Positions 7,935-16,476 of a stretch of DNA of 64,000 nt are shown piece by piece; position 1 is the stretch's first letter; every line of letters begins with the position of its first letter. The position numbers and the translations under genes were made by a program. The DNA comes from Sphingobium scionense. GTDB taxonomy: Bacteria > Pseudomonadota > Alphaproteobacteria > Sphingomonadales > Sphingomonadaceae. The stretch is taken from positions 155,471 to 219,470 of the forward strand of contig NZ_JACIEU010000010.1 in the NCBI RefSeq assembly GCF_014197035.1, in the 5' to 3' direction. The notes below the pieces were generated by a model. The model saw nothing but the letters and a program-made list of their open reading frames with translations, ran no database searches and had not been told where the DNA came from.

Positions 7935-8717
7935 ATGAGCCTGTATACCACCATCCATCTGCACAATGTCGCGGCCGGCCGGGCGGAGGATTATGCGCGC
8001 TGGTTCGACGGCGCGCATCAGCAGGATCTCGCCCGGTTGCGCGGCTTTCGTTCGGCCGATCGCTACGAGGTGACGCCGCAACAGATCATGCCCGACATTC
8101 CCCAGCCCTGGCGTTTCCTGTCGGTCTATGAATTCGATTATGCCGCGCCGGAGATCGACCTGCCCGCGCTCGCGCCCTTGCTGGCGCAGGCGCGCGACGC
8201 GGGGCTGATCGACGACAGCGACGAAAGCGAGCGCATTCACAGCTATGCGATGTATTCGGACTGGGTCGCCAGCCCCAATCACCGGGCCGACCAGCCCTTT
8301 TCCGGGGTCTCGATCATCCTCGCCAATTTTGTCGCCGGGCGGGAGGCGGAATATCATCATTGGTACGACACGGTCCATGGCCCCGAAGTGACGCGCGTGC
8401 CAGGCAAGGTGGCGATGAAGCGCGGCCGGCTGTCGCCGCTCCAGGTCGAACCGCGGCGCTATTGTCCCGGCAGCGACCTGGTCTTCTGCGCCCAGCAGAC
8501 CGACGACCTGCTGTTCACGGTCAAGGATTTCAGCGCGCGCGCGCGCGGCGTCAGCCCCAGCGGCGTCGCCTTCCAACCGCGCTCCTCGGCGGGTTCCTTC
8601 GCCCGCACGGTCCATTATTTCGCCAGGGCCAGCGGCACCCGCTTCTGGCCTGGCGGCATCGCCTATGATGGCGACCTGTCCGTCTATCCGGCCGATTTCG
8701 CGCGGCCGGCGGGCTGA
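7935..8717 (+). CDS. Duplicated EthD-like (dimeric alpha/beta barrel) protein
   Basis: The 260-residue protein contains two ferredoxin-like halves. The first carries YARWFDGAHQQDLARLRGF (about residues 20-38) and the second the matching YHHWYDTVHGPEVTRVPG (about residues 141-158). Such W(F/Y)D..H..(D/E) motifs are typical of EthD/ABM-type barrels, which act in ring or decalin transformations, as accessory proteins of P450 systems, or as monooxygenases. A tandem fusion would make a pseudo-dimer in one chain. It starts the plus-strand run that continues with an SDR, ALDH and TetR regulator, so a role in the same catabolic pathway is likely. The exact reaction is unknown. Confidence 0.75.
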   Translation: MSLYTTIHLHNVAAGRAEDYARWFDGAHQQDLARLRGFRSADRYEVTPQQIMPDIPQPWRFLSVYEFDYAAPEIDLPALAPLLAQARDAGLIDDSDESERIHSYAMYSDWVASPNHRADQPFSGVSIILANFVAGREAEYHHWYDTVHGPEVTRVPGKVAMKRGRLSPLQVEPRRYCPGSDLVFCAQQTDDLLFTVKDFSARARGVSPSGVAFQPRSSAGSFARTVHYFARASGTRFWPGGIAYDGDLSVYPADFARPAG

Positions 8718-8817
8718 ACCGGGGAACCATCGCAAGCGCGATGCGGCATGGCCTTGCCGGGCCGAAGATCCCGTGCGCTATTAGCATGAAGTTTGAAAAG
8801 AACAGGTGGAGCGAGAG

Positions 8818-9555
8818 GTGAGCAAGGTCATCGTCATTACCGGTGCGGGCGACGGGCTGGGACGCGCATTGGCGCGGCGGTTCGTGCGCGACGGCGAAAC
8901 CGTCATCCTGCTGGGCCGCACCCTGGCGAAGGTCGAGGCGGTCGCGCAGGAACTGGGCGAACCCCATTTTGCCGTCGCATGCGATGTCGGGAACCCCGAC
9001 TCTGTTCGCGCCGCCTTTGCCGCGATTGCACAGCGCCACCCCAGGATCGACGTGCTGATCAACAATGCCGCGATCTACGAACCATTCACCCTGGCCGAGG
9101 TGCGCGACGAGCAGATCGCAGCATCGCTCGCTACCAATGTCGCAGGCCCGATCTATTGCGCGCGCGAGGCGCTGCCGCTGCTGCGCGGTGGCGGCCATAT
9201 CATCAACGTCACCAGCGAATCCGTGCCGCTGAAAATGCCGATGCTGTGGCTCTATGCCGGCGGTAAGGCGGGCCTCGAACTGATGTCGGACATGTGGGCG
9301 CGCGAACTGGAGCCCGAGGGCGTGCGCGTCACCGTGGTCCAGGCGGGCATGATGATGGACGAGACCAAGACCGGCAGCAGCTGGCCGATGGACGTGTCGA
9401 TCCGCTTCGCCCAGGAAAATGCCAAGGTCGGCCTCAACCTGCGCGAGCGCGGCATCAGCCATTATAATTCGGTGACCGACGTGTTCCGCGCCGTGCTCGA
9501 CATGCCGGCGGACCTCCACATCGGATCGGTCGCCCTGAGCGCGCGCAAGCGCTGA
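8818..9555 (+). CDS. Short-chain dehydrogenase/reductase (SDR)
   Basis: A 245-residue classical SDR. Cofactor motif VITGAGDGLGRALA, the NNAA motif (VLINNAAIYEP), catalytic Ser in NVTSES and the YAGGKAGLE Tyr-x3-Lys pair are all present. It should interconvert an alcohol and a carbonyl using NAD(P). The GTG at 8818 is preferred over the GTG at 8806 because GGAG at 8808-8811 is correctly spaced before it. It precedes the aldehyde dehydrogenase, consistent with alcohol-to-aldehyde-to-acid oxidation of the substrate hydroxylated by the P450 encoded further right. The substrate is not determined. Confidence 0.9.
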   Translation: MSKVIVITGAGDGLGRALARRFVRDGETVILLGRTLAKVEAVAQELGEPHFAVACDVGNPDSVRAAFAAIAQRHPRIDVLINNAAIYEPFTLAEVRDEQIAASLATNVAGPIYCAREALPLLRGGGHIINVTSESVPLKMPMLWLYAGGKAGLELMSDMWARELEPEGVRVTVVQAGMMMDETKTGSSWPMDVSIRFAQENAKVGLNLRERGISHYNSVTDVFRAVLDMPADLHIGSVALSARKR

Positions 9556-9564
9556 CCGGGCGAC

Positions 9565-9608
9565 TTATCCCCAACGTCGACAAAAGTTATCCACAGAAGT
9601 TATCCACA
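9565..9608. repeat. DnaA-box pair plus near-match upstream of ALDH
   Basis: Exact TTATCCACA boxes lie at 9587-9595 and 9600-9608, in direct orientation 13 bp apart, with TTATCCCCA at 9565-9573. They fill the gap between the SDR stop and the aldehyde dehydrogenase start, and the last box ends 11 bp before the ATG. DnaA binding or a repeat-family origin are both possible. Confidence 0.6.
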
Positions 9609-9619
9609 GGAAGGCGATC

Positions 9620-11089
9620 ATGGCCACTCTTCCCGAAGCCAAGCTCTATATCGACGGCGTGCTGCGCGGTGCCGAAGGCGGCAAGACCTTTGACGTGATC
9701 GGCCCCTGGACCGGCGAACCGGTCGGCGTCGCCGCCGATGCCTCAGCCGCCGATGTCGAGGCCGCGATCGTCGCCGCCCGCCGCGCCTTTGACGAAACCG
9801 ACTGGTCGACCAATGTCGACCTGCGCGTCGCGCTGGTGACGAAGCTGCGCGACCTGTTCCAGGCGAACAAGGAACGGCTGTCGGACCTCGCCCGGCATGA
9901 GGCCGGCGCCGCGCTGGGGGCTGTCGGCCGTGCCCATGTCGACATGGCGCTCGACGGCTGGGACGATTATCTCGCCGTCTTCCCCCAGCTCAAATGGGAC
10001 AAGGATTATGGCGGCCGCACCGGCTATGGCTTTGAAAGCCTGCGCAAGGCGGTCTATGAACCGGTCGGCGTGGTCGCGGCGATCACCCCCTGGAACGTGC
10101 CGCTCTATGTGAATGTCGGCAAGGTGGTGGCCGCACTGCTGGCGGGCTGCACCGTGATCCTGAAGCCCGCGCCCAACACGCCGGGCATGGGCGCGATCTT
10201 CGGCGAACTGGCGGCGGAGGCGGGCTTCCCTGCCGGCGTCATCAACGTCGTGTTCGGCAGCGATCCGGCGCTGGCCGGCGAGATGCTGGTCACCGATCCG
10301 CGCGTCGATCTCATTTCCTTCACCGGCTCGACCGGCGTCGGCAAGCGCATCATGGAACAGGGCGCCGCCACGCTGAAGCGCGTCTTCCTGGAACTGGGTG
10401 GCAAGTCGGCCAAGATCGTGCTCGACGATTCCGCCAATTTCGCGATGGACGTCGCCCAGACCATGCTGGTCTTCCATGCCGGCCAGGGCTGCGCCGTGCA
10501 TTCGCGCCTGCTGGTGCCGCGCAGCCGCTATGAGGAGGCGAAGGCGATCCTCAAGCACGCCTATGCCAGCTTCGGCGATAATTGGGGCGATTTCGACAAT
10601 CCCCAGCACATCATGGGGCCGGTCATTTCGCAGCGGCAGCGTGACCGGGTGCTGTCCTATGTCGAAATCGGCCAGGCCGAGGGTGCGACCCTGCTGGCCG
10701 GTGGCAAGGCGCGGCCGGACAAGGGCGGTGGCTATTTCATCGAGCCGACCTGCTTCGCCGACGTCACCAACGACATGCGCATCGCCCAGGAAGAGATTTT
10801 CGGACCGGTGCTGGTGGTCATCCCGTTCGAGGATGATGCCGACGCGGTGCGCATCGCCAATGAAAGCAGCTATGGCCTGTCGGGCGGCGTCAGTTCGGGC
10901 AATCTTGACCGGGCGATCAATGTCGCCAAGCAGATTCGCAGCGGTTCGATCAGCGTCAATGGCGGCATGTGCATCGCCGGCGACTTGCCTTTCGGTGGCT
11001 ACAAGGCCAGTGGTGTTGGCCGCGAATGGGGCCTCGAAGGGATCGAGGAGTTCCTGGAGACCAAGCTGATTGCCTGGCGCGCGGCCTGA
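9620..11089 (+). CDS. NAD(P)-dependent aldehyde dehydrogenase
   Basis: The 489-residue length is normal for the ALDH superfamily. The oxyanion Asn lies in ITPWNVPLY, the cofactor motif is FTGSTGVGKRI, the general base Glu258 lies in LELGGKSAK, and the nucleophile Cys291 lies in HAGQGCAVHSR; EEIFGPVL and the C-terminal PFGGYKASGVGREWG are also present. It oxidises an aldehyde to a carboxylate. It follows the SDR on the same strand and precedes the TetR gene by about 30 bp. Its place in the cluster suggests oxidation of a side-chain or ring aldehyde before CoA activation. The specific substrate is unknown. Confidence 0.93.
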   Translation: MATLPEAKLYIDGVLRGAEGGKTFDVIGPWTGEPVGVAADASAADVEAAIVAARRAFDETDWSTNVDLRVALVTKLRDLFQANKERLSDLARHEAGAALGAVGRAHVDMALDGWDDYLAVFPQLKWDKDYGGRTGYGFESLRKAVYEPVGVVAAITPWNVPLYVNVGKVVAALLAGCTVILKPAPNTPGMGAIFGELAAEAGFPAGVINVVFGSDPALAGEMLVTDPRVDLISFTGSTGVGKRIMEQGAATLKRVFLELGGKSAKIVLDDSANFAMDVAQTMLVFHAGQGCAVHSRLLVPRSRYEEAKAILKHAYASFGDNWGDFDNPQHIMGPVISQRQRDRVLSYVEIGQAEGATLLAGGKARPDKGGGYFIEPTCFADVTNDMRIAQEEIFGPVLVVIPFEDDADAVRIANESSYGLSGGVSSGNLDRAINVAKQIRSGSISVNGGMCIAGDLPFGGYKASGVGREWGLEGIEEFLETKLIAWRAA

Positions 11090-11120
11090 ACCGCGCGACA
11101 GGGCATGGATAGGACGGGTT

Positions 11121-11855
11121 TTGACGGCAAAGGCATCGATCGCGGCGGAAGGGCCGTCGGAACCCAAGGGCCGGGGACGGACCACCAAGGCGCTGAGCCA
11201 TAATCTCAATGGCCAGCGGCTGGGTCGCAAGGGGCGCGATACACGTGAGCGCATCCTGGCGGCGACCAATGAACTGCTGGCCGGGCCGGTCGATGTCGAG
11301 CTGTCGCTAAGCGCCGTCGCGCGCCAGGCCTCGCTCGGCATGACGTCGCTCTATAATTATTTCTCAGACCTCACCGAATTGCTGCTCGCCGTGCTGGAGC
11401 CGGTAATGGCGACGGCGGAGGCCGACTATGTCGGCCTGCTGCGGACCCGATGGAGCGAGGAGGAACTGGGCGAGAGGGCGCTGGCCTTCGTCACCGCCTA
11501 TCATGGCTTCTGGGTCAAGCATTCGCGCCTGCTCCATTTGCGCAACAATATGGCCGATCGTCAGAATGAACGGATGATGCTGCATCGCGTCCATGCCGCC
11601 CAGCCGGTGATGCGGCTGCTGGTCGACCAGATGGATGGCGGCACCGAGGCGGCCGGATCGCCGGTGTTCAGCATGGGCACCGCGCTGATGACCGGGCTGG
11701 AGCGTGTCGTCACCGTCACCACCGACATGGCGCTGCAGAATATCCTCCATTCCCCGCATCCGCTGGCGCGCACCCATTTGCTGCGGGCCGAAGCGCGGCT
11801 GATGGAACTGGGCATCCGCGACTATCGCGCGATGCTCCGCGACGCGCGCGCCTGA
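11121..11855 (+). CDS. TetR-family transcriptional regulator
   Basis: The N-terminal helix-turn-helix is clear: RDTRERILAATNELL, then LSLSAVARQASLGMTSLYNYFSD, the usual TetR recognition helix ending in YNYF. The C-terminal ligand-binding part has no family I can name. No in-frame ATG exists before the HTH. The TTG at 11121, preceded by AGGACGG, is the most plausible start and gives 244 residues; an earlier TTG at 11070 would overlap the ALDH. A basic N-terminal tail (about 50 residues) precedes the HTH. It probably represses the surrounding catabolic genes and is induced by a pathway intermediate or CoA ester; this is inferred from position only. Confidence 0.88.
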   Translation: MTAKASIAAEGPSEPKGRGRTTKALSHNLNGQRLGRKGRDTRERILAATNELLAGPVDVELSLSAVARQASLGMTSLYNYFSDLTELLLAVLEPVMATAEADYVGLLRTRWSEEELGERALAFVTAYHGFWVKHSRLLHLRNNMADRQNERMMLHRVHAAQPVMRLLVDQMDGGTEAAGSPVFSMGTALMTGLERVVTVTTDMALQNILHSPHPLARTHLLRAEARLMELGIRDYRAMLRDARA

Positions 11856-11872
11856 GACCGGCGCGGGTCGAC

Positions 11873-11945
11873 TTATCCACAGGCTTATCGACAGAAGTTA
11901 TCCACAGCTTTTCCCACACCCCTCTGTGGGAAAAGCTGTGGATAA
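11873..11945. repeat. DnaA-box cluster with perfect 21-bp inverted repeat
   Basis: Exact TTATCCACA boxes occur at 11873-11881 and 11898-11906, and in reverse at 11937-11945; TTATCGACA is at 11885-11893. Positions 11898-11918 and 11925-11945 are perfect reverse complements (21 bp) around the spacer CCCCTC. Each arm begins with a DnaA box and continues with GCTTTTCCCACA. The element lies 18 bp after the TetR stop, between convergent genes, so the hairpin could also end transcription from both sides. Confidence 0.75.
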
Positions 11946-12008
11946 GTCTGTGGACAGATGAAGGCGCTTAGCCTGTGTTGGAAAATCCGGCCGTAGCCGG
12001 ATTGCGCC

Positions 12009-12085
12009 GCACCAGCCCACACCCCCACCCGGCCGCCCATCAGGGTACCATGTCTGGGCGGCCGGGTGGGGGTGTGGGCTGGTGC
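12009..12085. repeat. 31-bp perfect inverted repeat (hairpin element, copy A)
   Basis: Left arm 12009-12039 and right arm 12055-12085 are perfect reverse complements with a 15-nt loop. The ends are GCACCAGCCC and GGGCTGGTGC. A second, diverged copy lies at 39836-39911 with the same arm length and compensatory differences. This copy lies in the convergent gap between the TetR gene and the enoyl-CoA hydratase. It has no T tract, so it is not a standard intrinsic terminator. It may be a mobile REP-type element or an mRNA 3'-end structure. Confidence 0.85.
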
Positions 12086-12120
12086 CGATGCGCCGGAGGC
12101 GCATTTCTCCAAACGGACTT

Positions 12121-12927
12121 TTATTCCTTCTTGCCGCCAATGCCCTTCAGATAGCGTTCCATCCCCTCCAGATAGGCGGGGTTCAGCATCAGCGCGCTAT
12201 TGGCCATGCGCTCGACATGGCGGCCCATGGACGGACCGACTTCGGCGGCCAGTTCGATCGCGATCTTGGCGGCGCCCATCTGCTCGCCATTCTGCTTGGT
12301 GAGGTGGCGACAGAAGGCGAGGGCAGCGTCCTCGAAACCCTCGTCCGGCATCACGTCATGCACCAGGCCCATGATGAGTGCGCGGTCGGCATCGGCCTTC
12401 TGGTTGCCCATGATCAGCCAGCGCGCCCAGTGCGGGCCACAGATGCGGGTCAGGCGGCTGACCCCGTTGGAGGCCGGCAGCACGCCGAACAGTCCTTCGG
12501 GGAAGGAGAAGGCCGCCGACTTGGCCGCCAGGCGGAAATCGCAGGACAGCGCCATTTCCAGCCCGCCGCCGACGCAGGTGGCGTGGATGGCGCAGACGAT
12601 CGGCTTTTCCACATGCTCCATCTCGTCATAGATGCGCTGCATGCCGTTGAGCTGGAGCCGGTGATTTTCGCGGATGCCGCTGGGCGTGCGGGGATATTCC
12701 CTGGGCGACCCGCCGCTTTTCATGTCCGCGCCCGAACAGAAATAGCGGCCGGTCGACCGGATCAGCATCACCTTGAGGTCGGGCGTGTCGCGGAAGCGGA
12801 TCAGCGCCGCCTCGAACAGCGCCATCGTTTCGGCCGACAGGGCATTGAGCTTGTCCGGCCGGTTCAGCGTGGCAATCAATATGCCATCCTGAACTTCGGT
12901 CAGCAGATGGGGAGCGTCGTCCGACAT
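12121..12927 (-). CDS. Enoyl-CoA hydratase/isomerase (crotonase) family protein
   Basis: A 268-residue crotonase-fold protein. The LNRPDKLNALS entry, the oxyanion-hole segments FCSGADMKSGG and HATCVGGGLEMALSCDFRLA, and the catalytic-region FSFPEGLFGVLPASNG are all visible. The Glu in PEG is conserved; the second acid seen in classical hydratases is replaced around LPASNG, so isomerase or other crotonase chemistry is possible. The family acts on acyl-CoA thioesters. It is the last gene of the leftward ferredoxin-SDR-ACAD-ECH run; its start is 10 bp from the ACAD stop. Within the cluster it would hydrate the product of the acyl-CoA dehydrogenase. Confidence 0.9.
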   Translation of the reverse strand: MSDDAPHLLTEVQDGILIATLNRPDKLNALSAETMALFEAALIRFRDTPDLKVMLIRSTGRYFCSGADMKSGGSPREYPRTPSGIRENHRLQLNGMQRIYDEMEHVEKPIVCAIHATCVGGGLEMALSCDFRLAAKSAAFSFPEGLFGVLPASNGVSRLTRICGPHWARWLIMGNQKADADRALIMGLVHDVMPDEGFEDAALAFCRHLTKQNGEQMGAAKIAIELAAEVGPSMGRHVERMANSALMLNPAYLEGMERYLKGIGGKKE

Positions 12928-12937
12928 GCGATCTTCC

Positions 12938-15148
12938 TCAGGCGCGGGTGCGCGGCAGGCCCAGGCCCTTTTCCGCGATCATGCTGCGATGGACCTCGCT
13001 GGTGCCGCCATAGATGGTTGCGCCCTGGGCGTGGCGATAGAACATGTTGATCTCCTCCGCCGGCCCCTTGCGCTTGGAGAGCGAGGCCGGGGCGGTGAGG
13101 TCGAGCAGGTCGCGCGCGTCGGTCAGGAATTTCTCCGAACTGAACATCTTGGCCATCGGGCCATAGGCCAGGTTCGGCTTGTTCTCCATGCTCACCCACT
13201 GCGCGCGGAAGGCGATGAGTTCCGACGCCCACAGATTGGCGGCGGTGCGGGCGAGCCGCGCCTGAGCGCCGCCATCCTCGATCAGCGGCCTGCCCCTGTG
13301 GATAACTTCCCGGCACAACGCCTCGCCGGCGTGCAGCATCTTGCGCTGATATTTGGCGAAGCCGCCGCCATGTTCCAGTTCCAGGCTGGCGCTCATGGTG
13401 CGCACGCCGCCGTCGATCGTGCCCAGCCGCCAGCTGTCGGGGATGCGCACGCCATCATAGAAGGTGATGTTGGTGCGCTCGTCCTGGAAGGTGTGGACCG
13501 GTTGCACCGTCACGCCATCGGCCTTCAGCGGCACGATGAACATGGTTAGGCCCTTGTGCTTGGCTACGTCCGGGTTGGTGCGGCAGAGCATCAGCACATA
13601 GCTGGAAAGATTGGCGCCCGATGTGAACATCTTGGTGCCGTCGATCCGCCAGCTGCCATCCGCCTCCTGCGTCGCGCGGCATTGCGCGGCGAACACGTCG
13701 GAACCCGAGCCGGGTTCGGAATAGCCAAGCGAGCAGATCACCTCGCCGCGCATGATTTCCGGCAGCACCGCCTGCTTCAATTCCTCGGTGCCGAAGCGGT
13801 GGATGATGAGCGACACCATCTGCGTCACATTGGCCGCGGGGTTGTTATAGCCCTGCTCCTCGAACGCATCCATCGCCGCCGTCTTTTCATAGGCGGACAG
13901 GCCCCGGCCACCCACATCCTTGGGCAGGCCGAGATAGAGGAGATTCTGTGCCGCCAGCTTGCGGTTGAGTGCGGGGTTATAGCCCTCCCAGCTATAGTGG
14001 AAGGTCGCCCGCATCTCCGGCGTCACATTGGCGGCGAAGAAGGCGTTGATCTCGTCCTTGATCGCCTGCGCCGCCTCGCCCAGGTCGAAATCGACCGGCA
14101 TCGGCCCGGCATCGGGCAGCGATGCGGCCTCATCGGCGTAGAGCCGGCGCCCGGCCTCGTCGAGCCAGCGCTGCGGATCGCCGCCGATCAGCGGCCAGGC
14201 CTTGGCCCGCAGATTATAGAGGAAGATGTCATATTCGGTGGTGAGGCCATAGCCGCCGAAGGTGTGGAGCGATTGCGCCACCGCCTTGGCCGCGCTCTGC
14301 GCATTCCACCAGGCCGCGATCGAGATCGCGCCTCCAGCTTCGGGCGCGCCGTCGGCCAGGTCGCGGATCGCCTTCCAAACCAGGAATTTGCCGCCGTCAA
14401 TCTCGCAGAGAATGTCGGCCAGCGGATGGGAAATGGCCTGGAACTGGCCGATATACTGGTCGAACTGCTTGCGCTCGCAGGCATAGGCAGCGGCAAGCTT
14501 CAGCGCCTCGCGACCGATACCGGCCAGACCGGCGGCGATCAGCAGCTTCCATTCCTCGATCCCGGCGGCGAAGGTCGCCAGCGCCTCGGCTCCCGATGCC
14601 AGCACCGTGCGGGAATGCACCGACAGGTCGATCTCCGCGATCGGGGTGGAGGCGAGATTGTCCTCCGCCTTGCGCGCGTCTGCCGGCACGGTGACGAGGA
14701 TGATGTCGTCGCCTGACCGGGCCAGCACCGCTTCGGCCACCAGACCGCCGCCAACCCACTGGACGGGCGTGCCCGCCACATCCTCGAAGGCGAAACCTAC
14801 AACCGCATCGCCCGCCAGCACCCGGCCGAGCAGATCAGCGGTGGTTTCACCGCCCAGTTGCGCCAGCAAGCGCGCCGTCACCAGCACTTCGGCCAGCGGC
14901 CCTGATGCCAGCGTCCGGCCTGCTTCCTCCATCAGGATGGTCGCGTCGAAGAGGCCGAGGCCAAGGCCACCCGCCTCTTCGGGTACGCGGATCGACAGCG
15001 CCCCCAGCTCCGCCAGCCCCTGCCACAGGGCCGGGTCGAATCCGGTCGGTTCGGCCGCGCGCACGCGCGCCATGCTGCTATGCTCGTCCAGGAAGCGCGC
15101 GAACATGTCGCGCATCATGTCCTGATCGTCGGTCAGGTCGAAATTCAT
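12938..15148 (-). CDS. Fused double acyl-CoA dehydrogenase
   Basis: The 736-residue product contains two complete acyl-CoA dehydrogenase-like domains in one chain, about residues 1-370 (MNFDLTDDQDMMRDMFARFL to LRAKAWPLIGG) and 385-736. The second half has the classical FAD/substrate motifs CSLGYSEPGSGSD and FTSGANLSSY and the ending GATIYGGTSEVHRSMIAEKGL. The first half has CERKQFDQYIGQFQAISHPLAD and FGGYGLTTEYDIFLYNL but a degenerate middle. Single ACADs are about 380-400 residues. Steroid-degrading ACADs work as alpha2beta2 pairs of unlike subunits, and this fusion resembles such a pair joined together. The ATG at 15148, 5 bp after the preceding SDR, was chosen over longer starts inside that gene. 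It should desaturate a bulky acyl-CoA. Confidence 0.9.
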   Translation of the reverse strand: MNFDLTDDQDMMRDMFARFLDEHSSMARVRAAEPTGFDPALWQGLAELGALSIRVPEEAGGLGLGLFDATILMEEAGRTLASGPLAEVLVTARLLAQLGGETTADLLGRVLAGDAVVGFAFEDVAGTPVQWVGGGLVAEAVLARSGDDIILVTVPADARKAEDNLASTPIAEIDLSVHSRTVLASGAEALATFAAGIEEWKLLIAAGLAGIGREALKLAAAYACERKQFDQYIGQFQAISHPLADILCEIDGGKFLVWKAIRDLADGAPEAGGAISIAAWWNAQSAAKAVAQSLHTFGGYGLTTEYDIFLYNLRAKAWPLIGGDPQRWLDEAGRRLYADEAASLPDAGPMPVDFDLGEAAQAIKDEINAFFAANVTPEMRATFHYSWEGYNPALNRKLAAQNLLYLGLPKDVGGRGLSAYEKTAAMDAFEEQGYNNPAANVTQMVSLIIHRFGTEELKQAVLPEIMRGEVICSLGYSEPGSGSDVFAAQCRATQEADGSWRIDGTKMFTSGANLSSYVLMLCRTNPDVAKHKGLTMFIVPLKADGVTVQPVHTFQDERTNITFYDGVRIPDSWRLGTIDGGVRTMSASLELEHGGGFAKYQRKMLHAGEALCREVIHRGRPLIEDGGAQARLARTAANLWASELIAFRAQWVSMENKPNLAYGPMAKMFSSEKFLTDARDLLDLTAPASLSKRKGPAEEINMFYRHAQGATIYGGTSEVHRSMIAEKGLGLPRTRA

Positions 15149-15153
15149 GGGGT

Positions 15154-15987
15154 TCAGGCCTCGGCGGGCGCCGAACGCCGCATCATGACGCTCAGGTCCA
15201 CCTGGCCGGTGGCGACGCCGCCCATGAAGCCGCCATCGACCGGGAAGACCACGCCGTTGACGATGGAGGCGAGGTCGCTGTTCAGCAGCACGATGCCGCT
15301 CGCCTGCTCGGCCGGCGTGGAATAGCGGCCCATCGGCTCGGCGGCGGCGGCGACAACATCCTTGCCGGACGCGGCCTCGAACGTCGCCATCATCGGCGTC
15401 TGGGTGGGCGAAGGCAGGGTGCAATTGATGCGGATGCCCTTCTTGATGAGATGCGCGCCCATATACTGGGTCCAGACGATCACATTCTCCTTGGAGAAGC
15501 TGTAGCCTTCCTTGACCACATCATCGAGATGCGCCTCGCACCAGGCGACGGCGGCATCATAGCCCTTGGTGGTGACGAATTCCATGTTGGTCGGGATGCG
15601 ACGGCTCCAACCCAGCCCTCCGGTGGAGGCGATGCTGGCGATCGCGCCGCCCGGCCCCATCAGCGGCAAAACCTGTTCGGTCAGGTGGCGCAGGCCGATG
15701 AAGTTCACCTTCATGACGTCGAGCGGCGGGAAGGACTGCGGCAGGCCGGCGCAGTTGAACAGCGCATCGACCTTGCCGCCGATGCCGGCCACCGCCGCCT
15801 CGATCGAGGCCGGATCGCGCAGGTCGACATTGGTGAAGGAGGCGAGCGGCAGGCTGCTGTCCTTGAAGTCCAGGCCATGGACCTCGGCGCCCAGCTCCAG
15901 CAGCAGCTTGGCGGTCGCCTCCCCCATGCCGGAGAAGCAGCCGCTCACGATCACGCGCTTGCCCTTATAGCCCAAAATGTCGCTCAT
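15154..15987 (-). CDS. SDR oxidoreductase, 3-alpha-hydroxysteroid dehydrogenase-like
   Basis: A 277-residue SDR with the cofactor motif VIVSGCFSGMGEATAKLL, the NCAG motif (LFNCAGLPQSF), Ser in SIAST and a Tyr-x3-Lys in EGYSFSKENVIVW. The SGC.SG.G start and the late YSFSKE active site, with an insertion of about 30 residues before it, are features of the 3-alpha-hydroxysteroid/carbonyl reductase branch rather than of FabG-like enzymes. It is the second gene of the leftward catabolic run, 22 bp after the ferredoxin, and nearly abuts the fused ACAD. A secondary alcohol on a terpenoid or steroid skeleton is a reasonable substrate class; this is inference. Confidence 0.88.
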   Translation of the reverse strand: MSDILGYKGKRVIVSGCFSGMGEATAKLLLELGAEVHGLDFKDSSLPLASFTNVDLRDPASIEAAVAGIGGKVDALFNCAGLPQSFPPLDVMKVNFIGLRHLTEQVLPLMGPGGAIASIASTGGLGWSRRIPTNMEFVTTKGYDAAVAWCEAHLDDVVKEGYSFSKENVIVWTQYMGAHLIKKGIRINCTLPSPTQTPMMATFEAASGKDVVAAAAEPMGRYSTPAEQASGIVLLNSDLASIVNGVVFPVDGGFMGGVATGQVDLSVMMRRSAPAEA

Positions 15988-16009
15988 CTCGCTCTCCTGG
16001 AATCTCTGA

Positions 16010-16240
16010 TTATGCCTTGGCCTTGGGCGGCCAGCTGATGCTGCCATCATCTTCTTCGACGAAGATGATGCGTTCGGGGCAGGCGCGCGCGCCGCGCTTG
16101 GCGGTCTGCTGTTCACCGTCTGCCACGTCGAAACCCCCGGTCGCGATATAGCCGTCCTCGTCCAGCGGATACATGTCCTCGGACACGGCGGCGCAGCGGG
16201 CATTGCCCACGCAGCCTGATTTTTCGATGCGGATCTTCAT
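16010..16240 (-). CDS. [3Fe-4S] ferredoxin, P450 partner type
   Basis: The 76-residue protein has only three conserved cysteines: Cys10 and Cys16 in CVGNARC, and Cys54 in RACPE. This is the C-x2-X-x2-C...CP arrangement of single-cluster 3Fe-4S ferredoxins that feed electrons to bacterial P450s; the variable ligand position here is Asn13. Its ATG at 16240 diverges from the P450 gene at 16477, so the pair is likely functional even though transcribed apart. The 236-bp gap between them must hold both promoters. I see no ferredoxin reductase in the window. Confidence 0.93.
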   Translation of the reverse strand: MKIRIEKSGCVGNARCAAVSEDMYPLDEDGYIATGGFDVADGEQQTAKRGARACPERIIFVEEDDGSISWPPKAKA

Positions 16241-16476
16241 CGGCCCTCTCCGGCTATTCTGACCTTCCTTAGAAAGGAGATTGCCCAGCCGATCAACGTG
16301 GCCTGCGGCACAATCGCCATCGCGATACGGCAGCGGGGACGCGGATCGTCGGTGCGTTATCTGGCGGCGGCGCCCCCTGCCCCTTTGCCTTTGCCGGGCC
16401 GCCGGGCAAAACGGGTCCGACAAGAAGGGACGCGCCCTGCGCGCGCTCGCCCACGCAGGGACAGACGGAGAGAATT

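Noticed and set aside
9565..11945. A chromosomal replication origin based on the DnaA boxes
   Set aside because: There is no AT-rich unwinding region, no hemE, dnaA, parAB or repC nearby, and the boxes flank ordinary catabolic genes. The cluster is reported only as an observation.
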